DNA of 64,000 nt from Gammaproteobacteria bacterium (GTDB taxonomy: Bacteria; Pseudomonadota; Gammaproteobacteria; Steroidobacterales; GCA-2729495). Position numbers and translations under genes: made by a program. The stretch is from the NCBI GenBank assembly GCA_015709695.1, contig CP054183.1, forward strand, positions 744,001-808,000, read 5' to 3'. Each line of letters opens with the position of its first letter. Positions within the stretch are counted from its first letter, which is position 1. This document shows, in pieces, positions 1 through 8,722 of the stretch. The notes beneath the pieces were generated by a model. It was not told where the DNA came from and did not search any database. It worked only from the letters and a program-made list of their open reading frames with translations.

Positions 1-261
1 GATCCCACCACCGGCGGCGTGTCGGCCAGCCTCGGCATGCTGGGCGACATCAACATTGCCGAGCCCAGGGCGCTGATCGGCTTTGCCGGCCCGCGCGTCA
101 TCCAGCAGACCGTGCGTGAGACGCTTCCCGAGGGATTCCAGCGCAGCGAGTTCCTGCTGGAGCACGGCGCCATCGACATGATCGTCGACCGCCGGCGGAT
201 GCGCGAGGAGATCGCCGCGCTGCTGGCCAAGCTGATGAAGCGCCCGCCCCCCGAGGGCTGA
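1..261 (+). CDS. accD: Acetyl-CoA carboxylase carboxyltransferase beta subunit, C-terminal part
   Basis: The window opens inside this gene, with frame 1 open from base 1 to the TGA at 259-261. The visible 86 residues carry the carboxyltransferase core (TTGGVSAS, the GDI-IAEP stretch, [11 protein letters not shown]) and the C-terminal [10 protein letters not shown] segment typical of AccD. AccD pairs with AccA to transfer the carboxyl group from carboxybiotin to acetyl-CoA, giving malonyl-CoA for fatty acid synthesis in the cytoplasm. folC starts 4 bases downstream, as in the accD-folC-dedD-cvpA-purF order of many gammaproteobacteria. The 5' end lies outside the window. Confidence 0.95.
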   Translation, partial: DPTTGGVSASLGMLGDINIAEPRALIGFAGPRVIQQTVRETLPEGFQRSEFLLEHGAIDMIVDRRRMREEIAALLAKLMKRPPPEG

Positions 262-265
262 GCGC

Positions 266-1537
266 GTGCCTCCCGGACGGCGTTCCCTGCAGGAGTGGCT
301 CCACTGGCAGGAGTCGCTGCATCCACGCTGGATGGATCTCGACCTCGGCCGGGTGCGCGAGGTCCACGGCAGGCTCGCGGTGCCGCGTCCGGCCGGGCCG
401 GTGTTCACCGTGGCCGGCACCAATGGCAAGGGGTCGACGGTGGCGCTGCTGGAGGCCTTCCTGCGCTCGGCCGGCCGGCGCACCGGCGTCTACACCTCGC
501 CGCACCTCATCACCTACAACGAGCGCATCCGGGTGGATGGCGCCGACGTGGCCGACGACAGCCTGCTGGCCGCGTTCGGGCGCATCGAGGCGGTTCGGGA
601 CGAGGTGCCGCTCACGTTCTTCGAGTTCGGCACCCTGGCGGCGCTGCTGGTGTTTGCGGACGCCGCCTGCGACTGCTGGGTCCTCGAAGTGGGCATGGGC
701 GGGCGGCTCGACGCCGTGAACATCGTCGAGCCCGACTATGCACTGATCACCACCGTGGGTCTCGACCACCAGGAGTTCCTCGGCGATACGGTGGAGGAGA
801 TCGCGGCCGAGAAGGCCGGCATCCTGCGGCGGGGCTGTGTCGCGCTGTACGGCGACGAGCCGGTCCCGGCAGCGGTCCGGGAAGCGGCCTTGCGGCTCGG
901 CCTCCGGCTGCGCAGCCCCGGCGCCGGTTTCAGCCTGGCGGCCACCAGGCCCCTTTGGTCCTGGAGAGGCGAACGCCAGCTGCTGGAAGGACTGCAATAC
1001 CCGCCGGGGGGCACGATCGCGCAGTTGCGCAACATCAGCCTGGTGCTGGCCGCCCTCGAGCAGCATGACGCCAGGCTCATTGCCGGGGCAGCGGCCGTCA
1101 ACGCCATCATCGCCACCGCCCGCCCGCCGGGACGGTTCCAGCTGCTGCGGCGCGAGCACGAGTGGGTGCTGGACGTGGCGCACAACCCGCAGGCGGTGGC
1201 GACGCTGCGCGAGCAGCTGGCGACGTTGCCGCAGGCGGCGCATACCACCGTGGTGATCGGCCTGCTCGGCGACAAGAGCCTGGAAGCCTTCGTCGCCTCG
1301 CTTGGGGACCTGGCCAGCCGTTGGGTGACCTGCAGCGTCGACGATCCGCGCGCCCGCGATGGCGCCAGCATCGCTGCAAGGTTGCGCGACCTCGCTGTCG
1401 TCGACGTCGTCGCCGCAGGCACCGTCATCGATGCACTGGAGCAGGCGCGTGCCCTGGCACCTGCCGGTGGCCGCATTGTCGTCTGTGGTTCCTTCCGCGT
1501 GGTCGGCCCCGCGCTCCGGTGGCTTGGCATATACTGA
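266..1537 (+). CDS. folC: Bifunctional folylpolyglutamate synthase / dihydrofolate synthase
   Basis: This 423-residue protein adds glutamate to dihydropteroate and to reduced folates using ATP. The P-loop GTNGKGST lies at residues 51-58, followed by the YTSPHL and NERIRV motifs of the Mur-ligase-like family. A C-terminal glutamate-ligase domain includes LDVAHNPQA. The length is normal for FolC. The start is GTG at 266, 4 bases after the accD stop, with a GAGGG about 10 bases upstream lying inside accD, so the two are probably co-translated. Confidence 0.95.
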   Translation: MPPGRRSLQEWLHWQESLHPRWMDLDLGRVREVHGRLAVPRPAGPVFTVAGTNGKGSTVALLEAFLRSAGRRTGVYTSPHLITYNERIRVDGADVADDSLLAAFGRIEAVRDEVPLTFFEFGTLAALLVFADAACDCWVLEVGMGGRLDAVNIVEPDYALITTVGLDHQEFLGDTVEEIAAEKAGILRRGCVALYGDEPVPAAVREAALRLGLRLRSPGAGFSLAATRPLWSWRGERQLLEGLQYPPGGTIAQLRNISLVLAALEQHDARLIAGAAAVNAIIATARPPGRFQLLRREHEWVLDVAHNPQAVATLREQLATLPQAAHTTVVIGLLGDKSLEAFVASLGDLASRWVTCSVDDPRARDGASIAARLRDLAVVDVVAAGTVIDALEQARALAPAGGRIVVCGSFRVVGPALRWLGIY

Positions 1538-1562
1538 CGGCCGGCCTGGGGGGCGCGTTTTC

Positions 1563-2210
1563 ATGGAGCGAAAACTGCAGGAGCGGATGATCGGTGCAAC
1601 CGTCCTGGTGATTGCCCTCGTCATTATCGGCCCGCTGGTGCTCGATGGCGGACCGCAGCGCGAACTGGACACGGACGCCATTCCCGGCCAGCGCAGCGAC
1701 GAGCTTCACACCCACACGTTCGACTTGCGCGCACCGGATGCCACTGCGGCAGCGGCCGTGACGGCCACGCCCGCGCCGGCCCTTGCACCCGCCGCGGGCC
1801 CGGCCCCGGCAGCCGCGCCGCCCGTGCAAGCCGGCCCTGCCGAGCCCGCCGGGACGCCGACGGAAGCGCCGGTCGTGGAGCCGCCGCCCCCGGTCGTGAA
1901 GCCGCCGCCCACGAAGGTCGCGGCTGCGGAGCCCCCGGTAGCCGCTGCCGCGGCTCCATCGGCCCCGCGCCCGGAGGCCGGCGGCACCTGGCTGGTCCAG
2001 GTCGGCACGTTCAGCCAGAAGCGCAACGCGGACAAGCTGGTGGCAACGCTCAAGGCCCGGGGCTTTGCCGCATCACTCAGCACCTCGGCCAGCGGCGGCC
2101 GCACGCTCCACCGGGTCCGCGTGGGGCCTGCAGGCAGCCGTGAGTCAGCCACTGCCCTGGCGGGACGTCTTGCCGCGGCAGGCCACCCCGGGCAGCCCGT
2201 GGCGCAATGA
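1563..2210 (+). CDS. dedD: SPOR-domain protein, DedD type
   Basis: This 215-residue protein has a short cytoplasmic N-terminus and one membrane segment (about residues 9-27, rich in V, I, A and L). A long Ala/Pro-rich periplasmic linker follows, then a C-terminal SPOR domain beginning near GGTWLVQVGTFSQ. SPOR domains bind denuded peptidoglycan glycans at the division septum, and DedD is a septal cell-division protein in Escherichia coli. I chose ATG 1563 because the longer open frame upstream overlaps folC and lacks protein-like character. The position between folC and cvpA matches the conserved gene order. Confidence 0.88.
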   Translation: MERKLQERMIGATVLVIALVIIGPLVLDGGPQRELDTDAIPGQRSDELHTHTFDLRAPDATAAAAVTATPAPALAPAAGPAPAAAPPVQAGPAEPAGTPTEAPVVEPPPPVVKPPPTKVAAAEPPVAAAAAPSAPRPEAGGTWLVQVGTFSQKRNADKLVATLKARGFAASLSTSASGGRTLHRVRVGPAGSRESATALAGRLAAAGHPGQPVAQ

Positions 2211-2223
2211 GGAATACGGGAAG

Positions 2224-2757
2224 ATGACGACCCTGGACTACGCCTTGATCCTCATCGTCGCCGGATCGGCGGCGGTAGGGCTCTTCCGCGGCCTGTTCCG
2301 CGAAGCGATGTCGCTGGCGACCTGGATCGCGGCCGTGTGGGCGGCGGGACGGTATTCGGACTGGCTGGTGCCCTACATGGCCCGCTGGATCGAGAGCCCG
2401 GTGCTGGATCTCTGGGCCGCACGACTGGTGGTGCTCATTGGCGTGCTGCTGCTGGGGGGCATCCTCACCTGGCTGGTATCCATGGCGCTGCACGCCGGCC
2501 GGCTTGGCGGCCCCGACCGCGCGGCCGGCATGGCCTTTGGCGTCGCGCGCGGCGTGCTGCTGGCGGGAGTGGTGCTGGTGGTGCTGCGCGTGGCCGGACT
2601 GGACCGCGAACCTTGGTGGCAGGGGTCGAAACTGGTACCGTATGCGGCGCCCGTGGCCGACGCCCTGCGAGAGGTGGCGGAACACGGCCTCGACAGGCCG
2701 GGATCGCTGTCGACCCCGCAGCCGGGGGACCGGCTACCCGGCCGGATCGGTACCTAG
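2224..2757 (+). CDS. cvpA: CvpA family inner-membrane protein
   Basis: This 177-residue protein begins TTLDYALILIVAGSA and has four hydrophobic segments, with the FRG(L)FREAMSL-type motif near residue 25 that marks the CvpA (colicin V production) family. Its molecular role is not settled, though it is linked to envelope integrity and biofilm formation in several Proteobacteria. The start at ATG 2224 gives the family-typical N-terminus and lies 13 bases after the dedD stop. purF follows 12 bases after its own stop, the same pairing as in E. coli. Confidence 0.9.
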   Translation: MTTLDYALILIVAGSAAVGLFRGLFREAMSLATWIAAVWAAGRYSDWLVPYMARWIESPVLDLWAARLVVLIGVLLLGGILTWLVSMALHAGRLGGPDRAAGMAFGVARGVLLAGVVLVVLRVAGLDREPWWQGSKLVPYAAPVADALREVAEHGLDRPGSLSTPQPGDRLPGRIGT

Positions 2758-2769
2758 GAGCGCTTCAGC

Positions 2770-4320
2770 GTGTGTGGCATCGTCGGCATCGTGGCGCAGC
2801 GGCCGGTCAACCAGGCGCTGTATGACGCGCTGACGGTGCTCCAGCACCGCGGCCAGGATGCCGCCGGCATCAGTACCGAACACGAAGGCACGCTCTACAG
2901 CCGCAAGGCGCTCGGCCTCGTGCGCGACGTGTTCCAGGAACGCCACATGCTGCGCCTCAAGGGCAACATGGGCATCGGCCATACGCGCTACCCGACTGCC
3001 GGCTGCTCGAGTTCCTCGGAAGCCCAGCCGTTCTACGTGAATTCGCCCTACGGCATCTGCCTCGCCCACAACGGCAACCTCACCAACGCAACCGAGCTCA
3101 AGGAACTGCTGGTGAACAACGACCGGCGTCACCTGAACACCGGCTCGGACACCGAGGCACTCCTCAACGTCTTCGCCGACGAGCTGCAGCGGCAGAACGG
3201 CGCGACGCTCACGCCGCAGGCGGTGTTCGCCGCGGTGGCCGGCGTGCACCGGCGCTGCCGCGGCGGCTATGCCGTGGTGGCCATGATCCTCGGCCACGGC
3301 ATCGTCGCCTTCCGCGACCCGAACGGCATCCGTCCAGTGTGCCTCGGCCAGAGGAACGGCGAGGAGGGCATCGAGTACATGGTGGCCTCCGAGAGCGTGG
3401 CCATGGACGCGCTGGACTTCCGCCTCGTGGGTGACATTACCCCGGGCGAGGCGGTGTACATCGAGGCCGACGGACGGCTGCACCGCCACCAGTGCGGCGG
3501 CCCGCGCAGCTACACCCCCTGCATCTTCGAGTTCGTCTACTTTGCTCGTCCCGATTCCATCATCGACCGCATCTCCGTCTACAAGTCCCGGTTGCGCATG
3601 GGCGAGCGCCTGGCGGAGAAGATCCTGCGCGAGCGGCCGCAGCACGATATCGACGTGGTCATTCCCATCCCGGACTCCAGCCGTACCAGTGCGCTCGAGG
3701 TGGCCCACCGCCTCGGCGTGAAGTACCGGGAGGGATTCATCAAGAACCGCTACATCGGCCGCACCTTCATCATGCCCGGCCAGGCGCTGCGCCGGCAGTC
3801 GGTGCGCCGCAAGCTCAACGCCATCGACCTCGAGTTCCGCGACAAGAACGTGCTGCTGGTCGACGATTCCATCGTGCGCGGCACGACCTCGCGGCAGATC
3901 ATCGAGATGGCGCGGGAAGCCGGTGCGCGCCGCGTGTACTTCGCCTCGGCATCGCCCCCGGTGCGTTATCCCAACGTCTACGGCATCGACATGCCGGTGA
4001 CCCGCGAGCTGGTGGCCGCCGGTCGTTCGGAGGAGGAGGTGGCGCGCTTCATCGGCGCCGACTGGCTGATCTACCAGGACCTCGATGACCTGGTGCGTGC
4101 GGTGCGTTACGACAACGGCGACATCGCCGAATTCGATACCTCCTGCTTCTCGGGGCGCTACGTGACCGGTGACGTCAGCCCGGCCTACCTGGCGCGGCTC
4201 GAGGCCGAGCGCTGTGACGATGCCCGGACCTCGCGCGAGCAGGCCATCGACGACGGCCATGACGACGATGCCGCCGGAGTCGACGAGTTCCCGTCACGTC
4301 CGCGCGCCGGTGTGGCCTGA
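2770..4320 (+). CDS. purF: Amidophosphoribosyltransferase
   Basis: This 516-residue enzyme makes 5-phosphoribosylamine from PRPP and glutamine, the first committed step of purine synthesis. The GTG start is followed directly by TGT, so removal of Met exposes the catalytic Cys nucleophile of the class II glutaminase domain (CGIVGIVAQ). The PRPP-binding motif [14 protein letters not shown] lies near residues 361-374 and the amidotransferase signature HNGNLTN is present. The last 30 or so residues are an acidic, probably disordered tail ([14 protein letters not shown]) not needed for catalysis. Conserved neighbour of cvpA. Confidence 0.96.
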   Translation: MCGIVGIVAQRPVNQALYDALTVLQHRGQDAAGISTEHEGTLYSRKALGLVRDVFQERHMLRLKGNMGIGHTRYPTAGCSSSSEAQPFYVNSPYGICLAHNGNLTNATELKELLVNNDRRHLNTGSDTEALLNVFADELQRQNGATLTPQAVFAAVAGVHRRCRGGYAVVAMILGHGIVAFRDPNGIRPVCLGQRNGEEGIEYMVASESVAMDALDFRLVGDITPGEAVYIEADGRLHRHQCGGPRSYTPCIFEFVYFARPDSIIDRISVYKSRLRMGERLAEKILRERPQHDIDVVIPIPDSSRTSALEVAHRLGVKYREGFIKNRYIGRTFIMPGQALRRQSVRRKLNAIDLEFRDKNVLLVDDSIVRGTTSRQIIEMAREAGARRVYFASASPPVRYPNVYGIDMPVTRELVAAGRSEEEVARFIGADWLIYQDLDDLVRAVRYDNGDIAEFDTSCFSGRYVTGDVSPAYLARLEAERCDDARTSREQAIDDGHDDDAAGVDEFPSRPRAGVA

Positions 4321-4366
4321 AACCGCCTGATGCGCAGCCTCGCCTGCGGTAGCCGCTGAGCCAGCC

Positions 4367-5611
4367 ATGGCTGCGCCGCGCATCTTCATCATCGATGACC
4401 ATGCCGATTTCCGGCGGCTGCTGGGGCATCACATTTCAGCGCGCTGGCCGGCTGCGGAGCTGCAGTACTACGACCCGGTGATCTCCGGCCGGCTGCCGCT
4501 GGCGTTCTCCGGCGCCGGCAGTGATGTCGTGCTGCTCGGCCATCCGGCGGCTCACGGCGATGCCCTGGACTGGCTGCGCCAGCTGCGTCGTGTGCCGCGT
4601 TTTCCACCGGTGATCTTTCTCGGCAACGGCGATGAGCGGCAGATCGTCGCCGCCATCAAGGCCGGCGCCGAGGACTACATCGCCAAGGCGACGCTGAGCC
4701 ACTCGCGGCTGGTGGAGGCGCTGGAGGGAGTACTGCCGGGCGGCAAGGGCCACGAGGCGGGCAGGACGCGCCTGCCGGCAGCGGCGCCGGGGACGGTGCC
4801 GGGCTTGCCCGGCTACGAGCTGGTCCGCAGCCTGAGCGAGGGCGACATCTCCTCGGTCTATCTCGGGAGGGAACGCGCCGGAGGCCGCACTGCCGTGCTC
4901 AAGGTGTTGCGCCAGGTGCCGGACGCCGGTACCGACAAGCACTTCGACCGCTTCCTGCAGGAGTACGAGCTCATCGCGCGCATCGACCATCCCAACGTCG
5001 TGCGCATCTTCGACCTCGGGGTGGCCGACGACCATGCCTACATCGCCATGGAGTACTGCAGCCGCGGCAGCCTCAAGCGGCGCATCACCGCGGGCATGAG
5101 CAGCGAGCAGGCCTTCGCCTGGATGCGGGTCATCGCCGGCGCGCTCGCGGCGCTGCACGCCGTGGGCATCTACCACCGGGACCTGAAGCCCACGAACGTC
5201 ATGTTCCGCGAGGATGACAGTCTGGTGCTGATCGACTTCGGGCTCGCCAAGCAGGCCCAGTTCAAGGCGGGCATCACCGGCACCGGTGCGATTTTCGGCA
5301 CGCCGTACTACATGAGTCCCGAACAGGGCAATGGCAGCATCGTCGACCAGCGCAGCGACATCTACAGCCTTGGCGTGGTGTTCTACGAGATGCTGACCGG
5401 AACCAAGCCGTTCGACGGGGAGGTGGCGATGGCGGTCATCATCCAGCACCGCGAGGCGCCGGTGCCCCGCCTGCCAGGTACCCTGGCCCGCTTCCAGCCC
5501 GCCATCGACCGCATGCTGGCCAAGCAGCCCGATGACCGCTTCCAGTCCGCCGAGGAGATCCTTGCCTGGCGTCCCGCCAACCTGGCCGTGGCTTCAGCCG
5601 AAGGCGCGTGA
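4367..5611 (+). CDS. Receiver-like domain fused to Ser/Thr protein kinase
   Basis: This 414-residue protein has two parts. Residues 1-125 have a CheY-like receiver fold: the acidic pair D10-D11 and the conserved Lys K107 are present, but the phospho-acceptor Asp is replaced by Gly58 (VVLLGHP). Residues 150-400 form a Hanks-type kinase with VAIK-like Lys179, HRD (H270-R271-D272), N277, DFG (D290) and the GTPYYMSPEQ activation-loop end, so it should be catalytically competent. The glycine loop is loose (SLSEGDISSVYLG). There is no membrane segment, so it is a soluble cytoplasmic kinase. Its 3' end overlaps lpxH on the other strand by 18 bases. The substrate is unknown. Because the receiver cannot be phosphorylated in the usual way, it may act as a binding module. 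Confidence 0.88.
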   Translation: MAAPRIFIIDDHADFRRLLGHHISARWPAAELQYYDPVISGRLPLAFSGAGSDVVLLGHPAAHGDALDWLRQLRRVPRFPPVIFLGNGDERQIVAAIKAGAEDYIAKATLSHSRLVEALEGVLPGGKGHEAGRTRLPAAAPGTVPGLPGYELVRSLSEGDISSVYLGRERAGGRTAVLKVLRQVPDAGTDKHFDRFLQEYELIARIDHPNVVRIFDLGVADDHAYIAMEYCSRGSLKRRITAGMSSEQAFAWMRVIAGALAALHAVGIYHRDLKPTNVMFREDDSLVLIDFGLAKQAQFKAGITGTGAIFGTPYYMSPEQGNGSIVDQRSDIYSLGVVFYEMLTGTKPFDGEVAMAVIIQHREAPVPRLPGTLARFQPAIDRMLAKQPDDRFQSAEEILAWRPANLAVASAEGA

Positions 5612-6322
5612 GTGCAGCTCGGGGCCTGTCGCCGACCAGGCGAGCACGCTGCCCTGTTCGTACCAGTCCCCCAGCACCGCCCTGGTCGCCGGCTTGCCAT
5701 CGATCTCCAACCGGTGGATGGCAGGCCGGTGCGTGTGGCCGTGCACCAGGGTGCGGACTCCAGCCTGGCGCATGGCATCGGCAACGGTCGCTGCATTGAC
5801 ATCCATGAACGCTGCCGGCCGGCCGATGGCATGACGCCGGCTGCGCCGCCGGCCCTCGGCCCCGGCGGCGCGTCGCCATGACCGCGGCAGGGAAAGGAAC
5901 AGCCGCTGCAGCCAGGGATTGCTGATGCGCTTGCGGTAGCGCTGGTACGAGTGGTCATCGGTGCACAGCAGGTCGCCGTGCATCAGCAGCACAGGCTCGC
6001 CGCCGACCTCTTGCACGCAGGGATCAGGCAGCAGGCGCGCCCCGGTCATGGCGGCGAAACGCGGCCCGAGGAGGAAGTCGCGGTTGCCGCGCATCACGCT
6101 GCAGGCGTTGCCGGCACGCGTGTAGGCAGCGAGCGCGCCGGTCACCTCGCGCGCCAGCGGCCGGTCGTCGTCGTCGCCGATCCAGAATTCGAAGAGGTCG
6201 CCGAGGATGTAGAGGTGACTGGCGTCACGGGCATCGCCTGCGAGGAAGTCGCGGAAGGCGGCCGTGGCACGCGGCCTCCCGGCGTCGAGGTGAAGGTCCG
6301 AGACGAACAGGGCGCCGGTCAC
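5594..6322 (-). CDS. lpxH: UDP-2,3-diacylglucosamine diphosphatase
   Basis: This 242-residue metallophosphoesterase cleaves UDP-2,3-diacylglucosamine to lipid X and UMP in lipid A synthesis at the inner membrane. The metal-binding motifs are clear: SDLHLD near the N-terminus, GDLFEFWIGDD, RGNRDFLLG, MHGDLLCTDD and HGHTHRPA. The length matches LpxH (about 240). Its ATG overlaps the stop of ppiA (6319-6322), indicating translational coupling in a folD-ppiA-lpxH operon. The 3' end runs 18 bases into the convergent kinase gene. Confidence 0.95.
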   Translation of the reverse strand: MTGALFVSDLHLDAGRPRATAAFRDFLAGDARDASHLYILGDLFEFWIGDDDDRPLAREVTGALAAYTRAGNACSVMRGNRDFLLGPRFAAMTGARLLPDPCVQEVGGEPVLLMHGDLLCTDDHSYQRYRKRISNPWLQRLFLSLPRSWRRAAGAEGRRRSRRHAIGRPAAFMDVNAATVADAMRQAGVRTLVHGHTHRPAIHRLEIDGKPATRAVLGDWYEQGSVLAWSATGPELHSRAFG

Positions 6323-6900
6323 GGCTCCGGGTCCGGGAGTACCACCACCTTGCGGATGACGACCGGCTTTACGGGTACATCGGCCAGGTCGTTGCGCACG
6401 CTGGTGGCGCGGTGGCCGATGTCATCGACCACCTCCATGCCCTCGGTCACCTCGCCGAAGACCGCATAGCCCCAGCGGGTGGGCTTGGGGTCCAGTGTCA
6501 CGTTGTCCGCCAGGTTGAAGTAGAACTGGGCATCGGCGGAGTGGGGGTCGGCACTGCGTGCCATGGCGATCGTGCCGCGGTGGTTCGACAGCCCGTTGCC
6601 GGATTCATTGGCGATGGACGGGCGTGCCGGCTTCAGCGTCAGGTCCTCCTGGTAGCCGCCGCCCTGGATGATGAAGCCGGTGACGACGCGGTGGAAGATC
6701 GTGCCGGTGTAGAAGCCGTCGGTGGCGTACTGCAGGAAGTTCTTCACGGAGAGTGGCGCGCGTTCGGGCTCGAGCTGCACGACGATGTTGCCGGCGCTGG
6801 TCTCGATGCGCACCCGCGGCGGCGCGGCCAGCACGGTGCCACCGAGCATTGCCAGGGCCAGGGCCAACCAGGCGCGCGGGCGGCAACGGCAGGGGCGCAT
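6319..6900 (-). CDS. ppiA: Periplasmic cyclophilin-type peptidyl-prolyl isomerase
   Basis: This 193-residue protein starts with a basic N-terminus and hydrophobic signal peptide ending near LGGTVLAAPP, so export to the periplasm is predicted. The cyclophilin domain shows FHRVVTGFIIQGGGY, GTIAMAR, AQFYFNL and VFGEVTEGM, covering the usual catalytic Arg and Phe/Gln positions. It catalyses cis-trans isomerisation of prolyl bonds. Its ATG shares a base with the folD stop (TGATG) and its stop overlaps the lpxH start. The signal peptide argues for PpiA rather than cytoplasmic PpiB. Confidence 0.92.
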   Translation of the reverse strand: MRPCRCRPRAWLALALAMLGGTVLAAPPRVRIETSAGNIVVQLEPERAPLSVKNFLQYATDGFYTGTIFHRVVTGFIIQGGGYQEDLTLKPARPSIANESGNGLSNHRGTIAMARSADPHSADAQFYFNLADNVTLDPKPTRWGYAVFGEVTEGMEVVDDIGHRATSVRNDLADVPVKPVVIRKVVVLPDPEP

Positions 6901-7793
6901 CAGGCTACTCCGGCGCGGCTGCCCGGGGCCACGTCGAGCAGGCTGGTGCCGGCGATGGCGGCGCTCAGCGTGTTCTGCAGCAGGGTTGCCACGGTCATTG
7001 GTCCGACGCCCCCCGGCACCGGCGTGATCCAGGAGGCGCGTTCGCTGGCGGAAGCGAAATCAACGTCACCGGCGAGCTTGCCATCGGGCAGGCGCGTGAT
7101 GCCGATGTCCAGCACCACCGCGCCGGGCCTGATCCACTCCCCGGGAATCAGCCGTGGCTTGCCGACGGCCACGGCCAGGATGTCGGCGCTCCCCACGCAG
7201 GCAGGCAGGTCGCGCGTGAAGCGGTGGGCAACGGTGGTGGTGGCTCCGGCCAGCAGGAACTCCAGCGCCAACGGGCGACCGACATGGTTTGAGGCGCCGA
7301 CGACCACGGCATGCTGACCCTTCGGCTCCACGCCGATCCGCCGCAGCAGGGTCATGACGCCGAATGGCGTGCACGGGCGCAGCATCGGGATGCGCTGGGC
7401 GAGCCGGCCGACGGTATACGGGTGGAAGCCATCGACATCCTTGACCGGATCGATGTGCTCGATGACCGCCGGCTCGTTGATGTGGGCGGGCAGAGGAAAC
7501 TGTACCAGGATGCCGTCGATGGCCGGGTCGTCGTTCAGCCTGGCGATGAGGGCGAGGAGCTCCGCCTCGCTGGTACTGGCCGGCAGATCGTAGTCCCGGG
7601 CGGCGATGCCGACTTCCTCGCAGGCGGTGCGCTTGTTGCGCACGTAGATGTGCGAGGCCGGATCGTTGCCCACCAGGATCACCGCCAGGCCGGGAGCCCT
7701 GTGGCCCGCGGCGCAGCGTGCCTCGATGCGCGCGCGGATCTCCGTACGGATCTCCCGGGAAATCGCGCGTCCATCGATGAGTCGGGCGGGCAT
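6900..7793 (-). CDS. folD: Methylenetetrahydrofolate dehydrogenase / cyclohydrolase
   Basis: This 297-residue bifunctional enzyme interconverts 5,10-methylene- and 10-formyl-tetrahydrofolate with NADP. Family signatures are the [14 protein letters not shown] segment with the catalytic Lys, [10 protein letters not shown], and [15 protein letters not shown] in the Rossmann domain. I used the ATG at 7793 ([12 protein letters not shown]) because it gives the standard FolD N-terminus. The longer frame upstream reaches into the divergent tRNA promoter region. First gene of the folD-ppiA-lpxH operon. Confidence 0.95.
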   Translation of the reverse strand: MPARLIDGRAISREIRTEIRARIEARCAAGHRAPGLAVILVGNDPASHIYVRNKRTACEEVGIAARDYDLPASTSEAELLALIARLNDDPAIDGILVQFPLPAHINEPAVIEHIDPVKDVDGFHPYTVGRLAQRIPMLRPCTPFGVMTLLRRIGVEPKGQHAVVVGASNHVGRPLALEFLLAGATTTVAHRFTRDLPACVGSADILAVAVGKPRLIPGEWIRPGAVVLDIGITRLPDGKLAGDVDFASASERASWITPVPGGVGPMTVATLLQNTLSAAIAGTSLLDVAPGSRAGVA

Positions 7794-7894
7794 GGCGCGG
7801 GCCTGGGCTTCCTGCTGCCGGAAGGTTGGATTGGGCGCACACCATACCAGACGCGGCCGGCGCCACAAGGCGATGCCGGGAAAGCGCCGTGGAT

Positions 7895-7923
7895 TTGACG
7901 GAGCCGGGATGCCTCCTTATGAT
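7895..7923 (+). promoter_or_regulatory. Sigma70-type promoter upstream of the tRNA operon
   Basis: TTGACG (7895-7900) and TATGAT (7918-7923) are separated by 17 bases, a near-consensus sigma70 arrangement. It faces the tRNA cluster and lies in the divergent gap with folD. Confidence 0.6.
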
Positions 7924-7948
7924 CCTGCCCGCCCGAGGGCGGGGCCGC

Positions 7949-7954
7949 TATAAT
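7949..7954 (+). promoter_or_regulatory. Second -10 element (TATAAT) proximal to tRNA-Pro
   Basis: A perfect TATAAT sits 33 bases before tRNA-Pro, preceded by a GC-rich inverted repeat (about 7929-7945). No good -35 box is present at 17 bases, so it would be a weaker or activator-dependent second start for the tRNA operon. A tRNA promoter is the obvious reading. Confidence 0.4.
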
Positions 7955-7986
7955 GGGCCGGCACGAGGTCCGGTGAGCCGGCGAAT

Positions 7987-8063
7987 CGGGGCATGGCGCA
8001 GTCTGGTAGCGCATCTGCTTTGGGAGCAGAGGGTCGGCGGTTCGAATCCGTCTGCCCCGACCA
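7987..8063 (+). tRNA. tRNA-Pro (anticodon TGG)
   Basis: The acceptor arm CGGGGCA pairs with TGCCCCG, followed by A73 and an encoded CCA. The anticodon loop between CTGCT and AGCAG reads TTGGGAG-like with TGG at the anticodon. T-arm GGTTCGAATCC is normal. First of four tRNAs in one cluster. Confidence 0.95.
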
Positions 8064-8120
8064 CTTTCCCGGCTGGCAGCGCCCGCGGCGGGCGCATTCC
8101 CGGGACGCGGCTGGAGCAGG

Positions 8121-8196
8121 GCGCCTGTAGCTCAACGGATAGAGCACCGGCCTTCTAAGCCGGGGGTTGCAGGTTCGATTCCTGCCAGGCGCGCCA
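8121..8196 (+). tRNA. tRNA-Arg (anticodon TCT)
   Basis: The acceptor arm GCGCCTG pairs with CAGGCGC, then G73 and encoded CCA. The anticodon arm CGGCC-TTCTAA-GCCG contains TCT, which reads AGA codons, rare in a high-GC genome such as this one. Confidence 0.94.
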
Positions 8197-8227
8197 TTTG
8201 CAGCGCGCGGGCGGGAATGTTGGCGAT

Positions 8228-8304
8228 GGTGGACGTAGCTCAGTTGGTAGAGCCCCGGATTGTGATTCCGGCCGTCGTGGGTTCGAGTCCCATCGTCCAC
8301 CCCA
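8228..8304 (+). tRNA. tRNA-His (anticodon GTG)
   Basis: GTGGACG pairs with CGTCCAC. The base before it (G at 8228) can be the G-1 that pairs with C73 (8301), as histidyl-tRNA requires, followed by encoded CCA. The anticodon loop ATTGTGATT contains GTG. Confidence 0.95.
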
Positions 8305-8353
8305 GTTCGGCGAGAATGGCCGCTGCAATGGCGGCATCGACACAGGCAAGCGT

Positions 8354-8430
<77 letters not shown>

Positions 8431-8497
8431 TTTCGCGTGGAGACATGCTGCCCAGAGGGTGGCACCATGCCTCCCTGCCCTTCAACGGTCCGCTGAC

Positions 8498-8722
8498 ATG
8501 GCAAAGCGCTTCAGGGTCGGCGATCACGTGTCCTGGAACTCCGAGGCCGGGCGTGTGCGTGGCCGGATCATCAAGGTCCACGTTCGCGACGTGGTCTTCA
8601 AGGGCTATACGCACCACGCCAGCACGGACGAGCCGCAGTACGAGATCCGGAGCGACCAGACCGACCACGTCGCCATGCACAAGGGGCGGGTCCTGCGGAA
8701 ATTGCGCAGCCGAGTCGACTAG
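8498..8722 (+). CDS. DUF2945 (hypervirulence-associated TUDOR-like) protein
   Basis: This 74-residue basic protein has the DUF2945 pattern: a first strand FRVGDHVSWNSEAGRVRG, then KGYTHHAS-DEPQYEIRSDQT, and an ending with AMHKGRVLRKL. The family folds as a small Tudor-like beta barrel of unproven function. I chose ATG 8498 because the longer open frame upstream reads through tRNA-His and tRNA-Lys. Its stop TAG shares bases with the stop of the convergent uracil-DNA glycosylase gene (CTAG at 8719-8722). Confidence 0.82.
   Translation: MAKRFRVGDHVSWNSEAGRVRGRIIKVHVRDVVFKGYTHHASTDEPQYEIRSDQTDHVAMHKGRVLRKLRSRVD

Noticed and set aside
98-1681. 527-codon minus-strand frame over accD and folC
   Set aside because: It is antisense to folC, which has clear catalytic motifs; the composition is typical of GC-rich shadow frames.
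7826-8158. Open frame covering the tRNA operon promoter and two tRNAs
   Set aside because: The sequence is explained by promoter elements and tRNA genes with complete cloverleaf arms.
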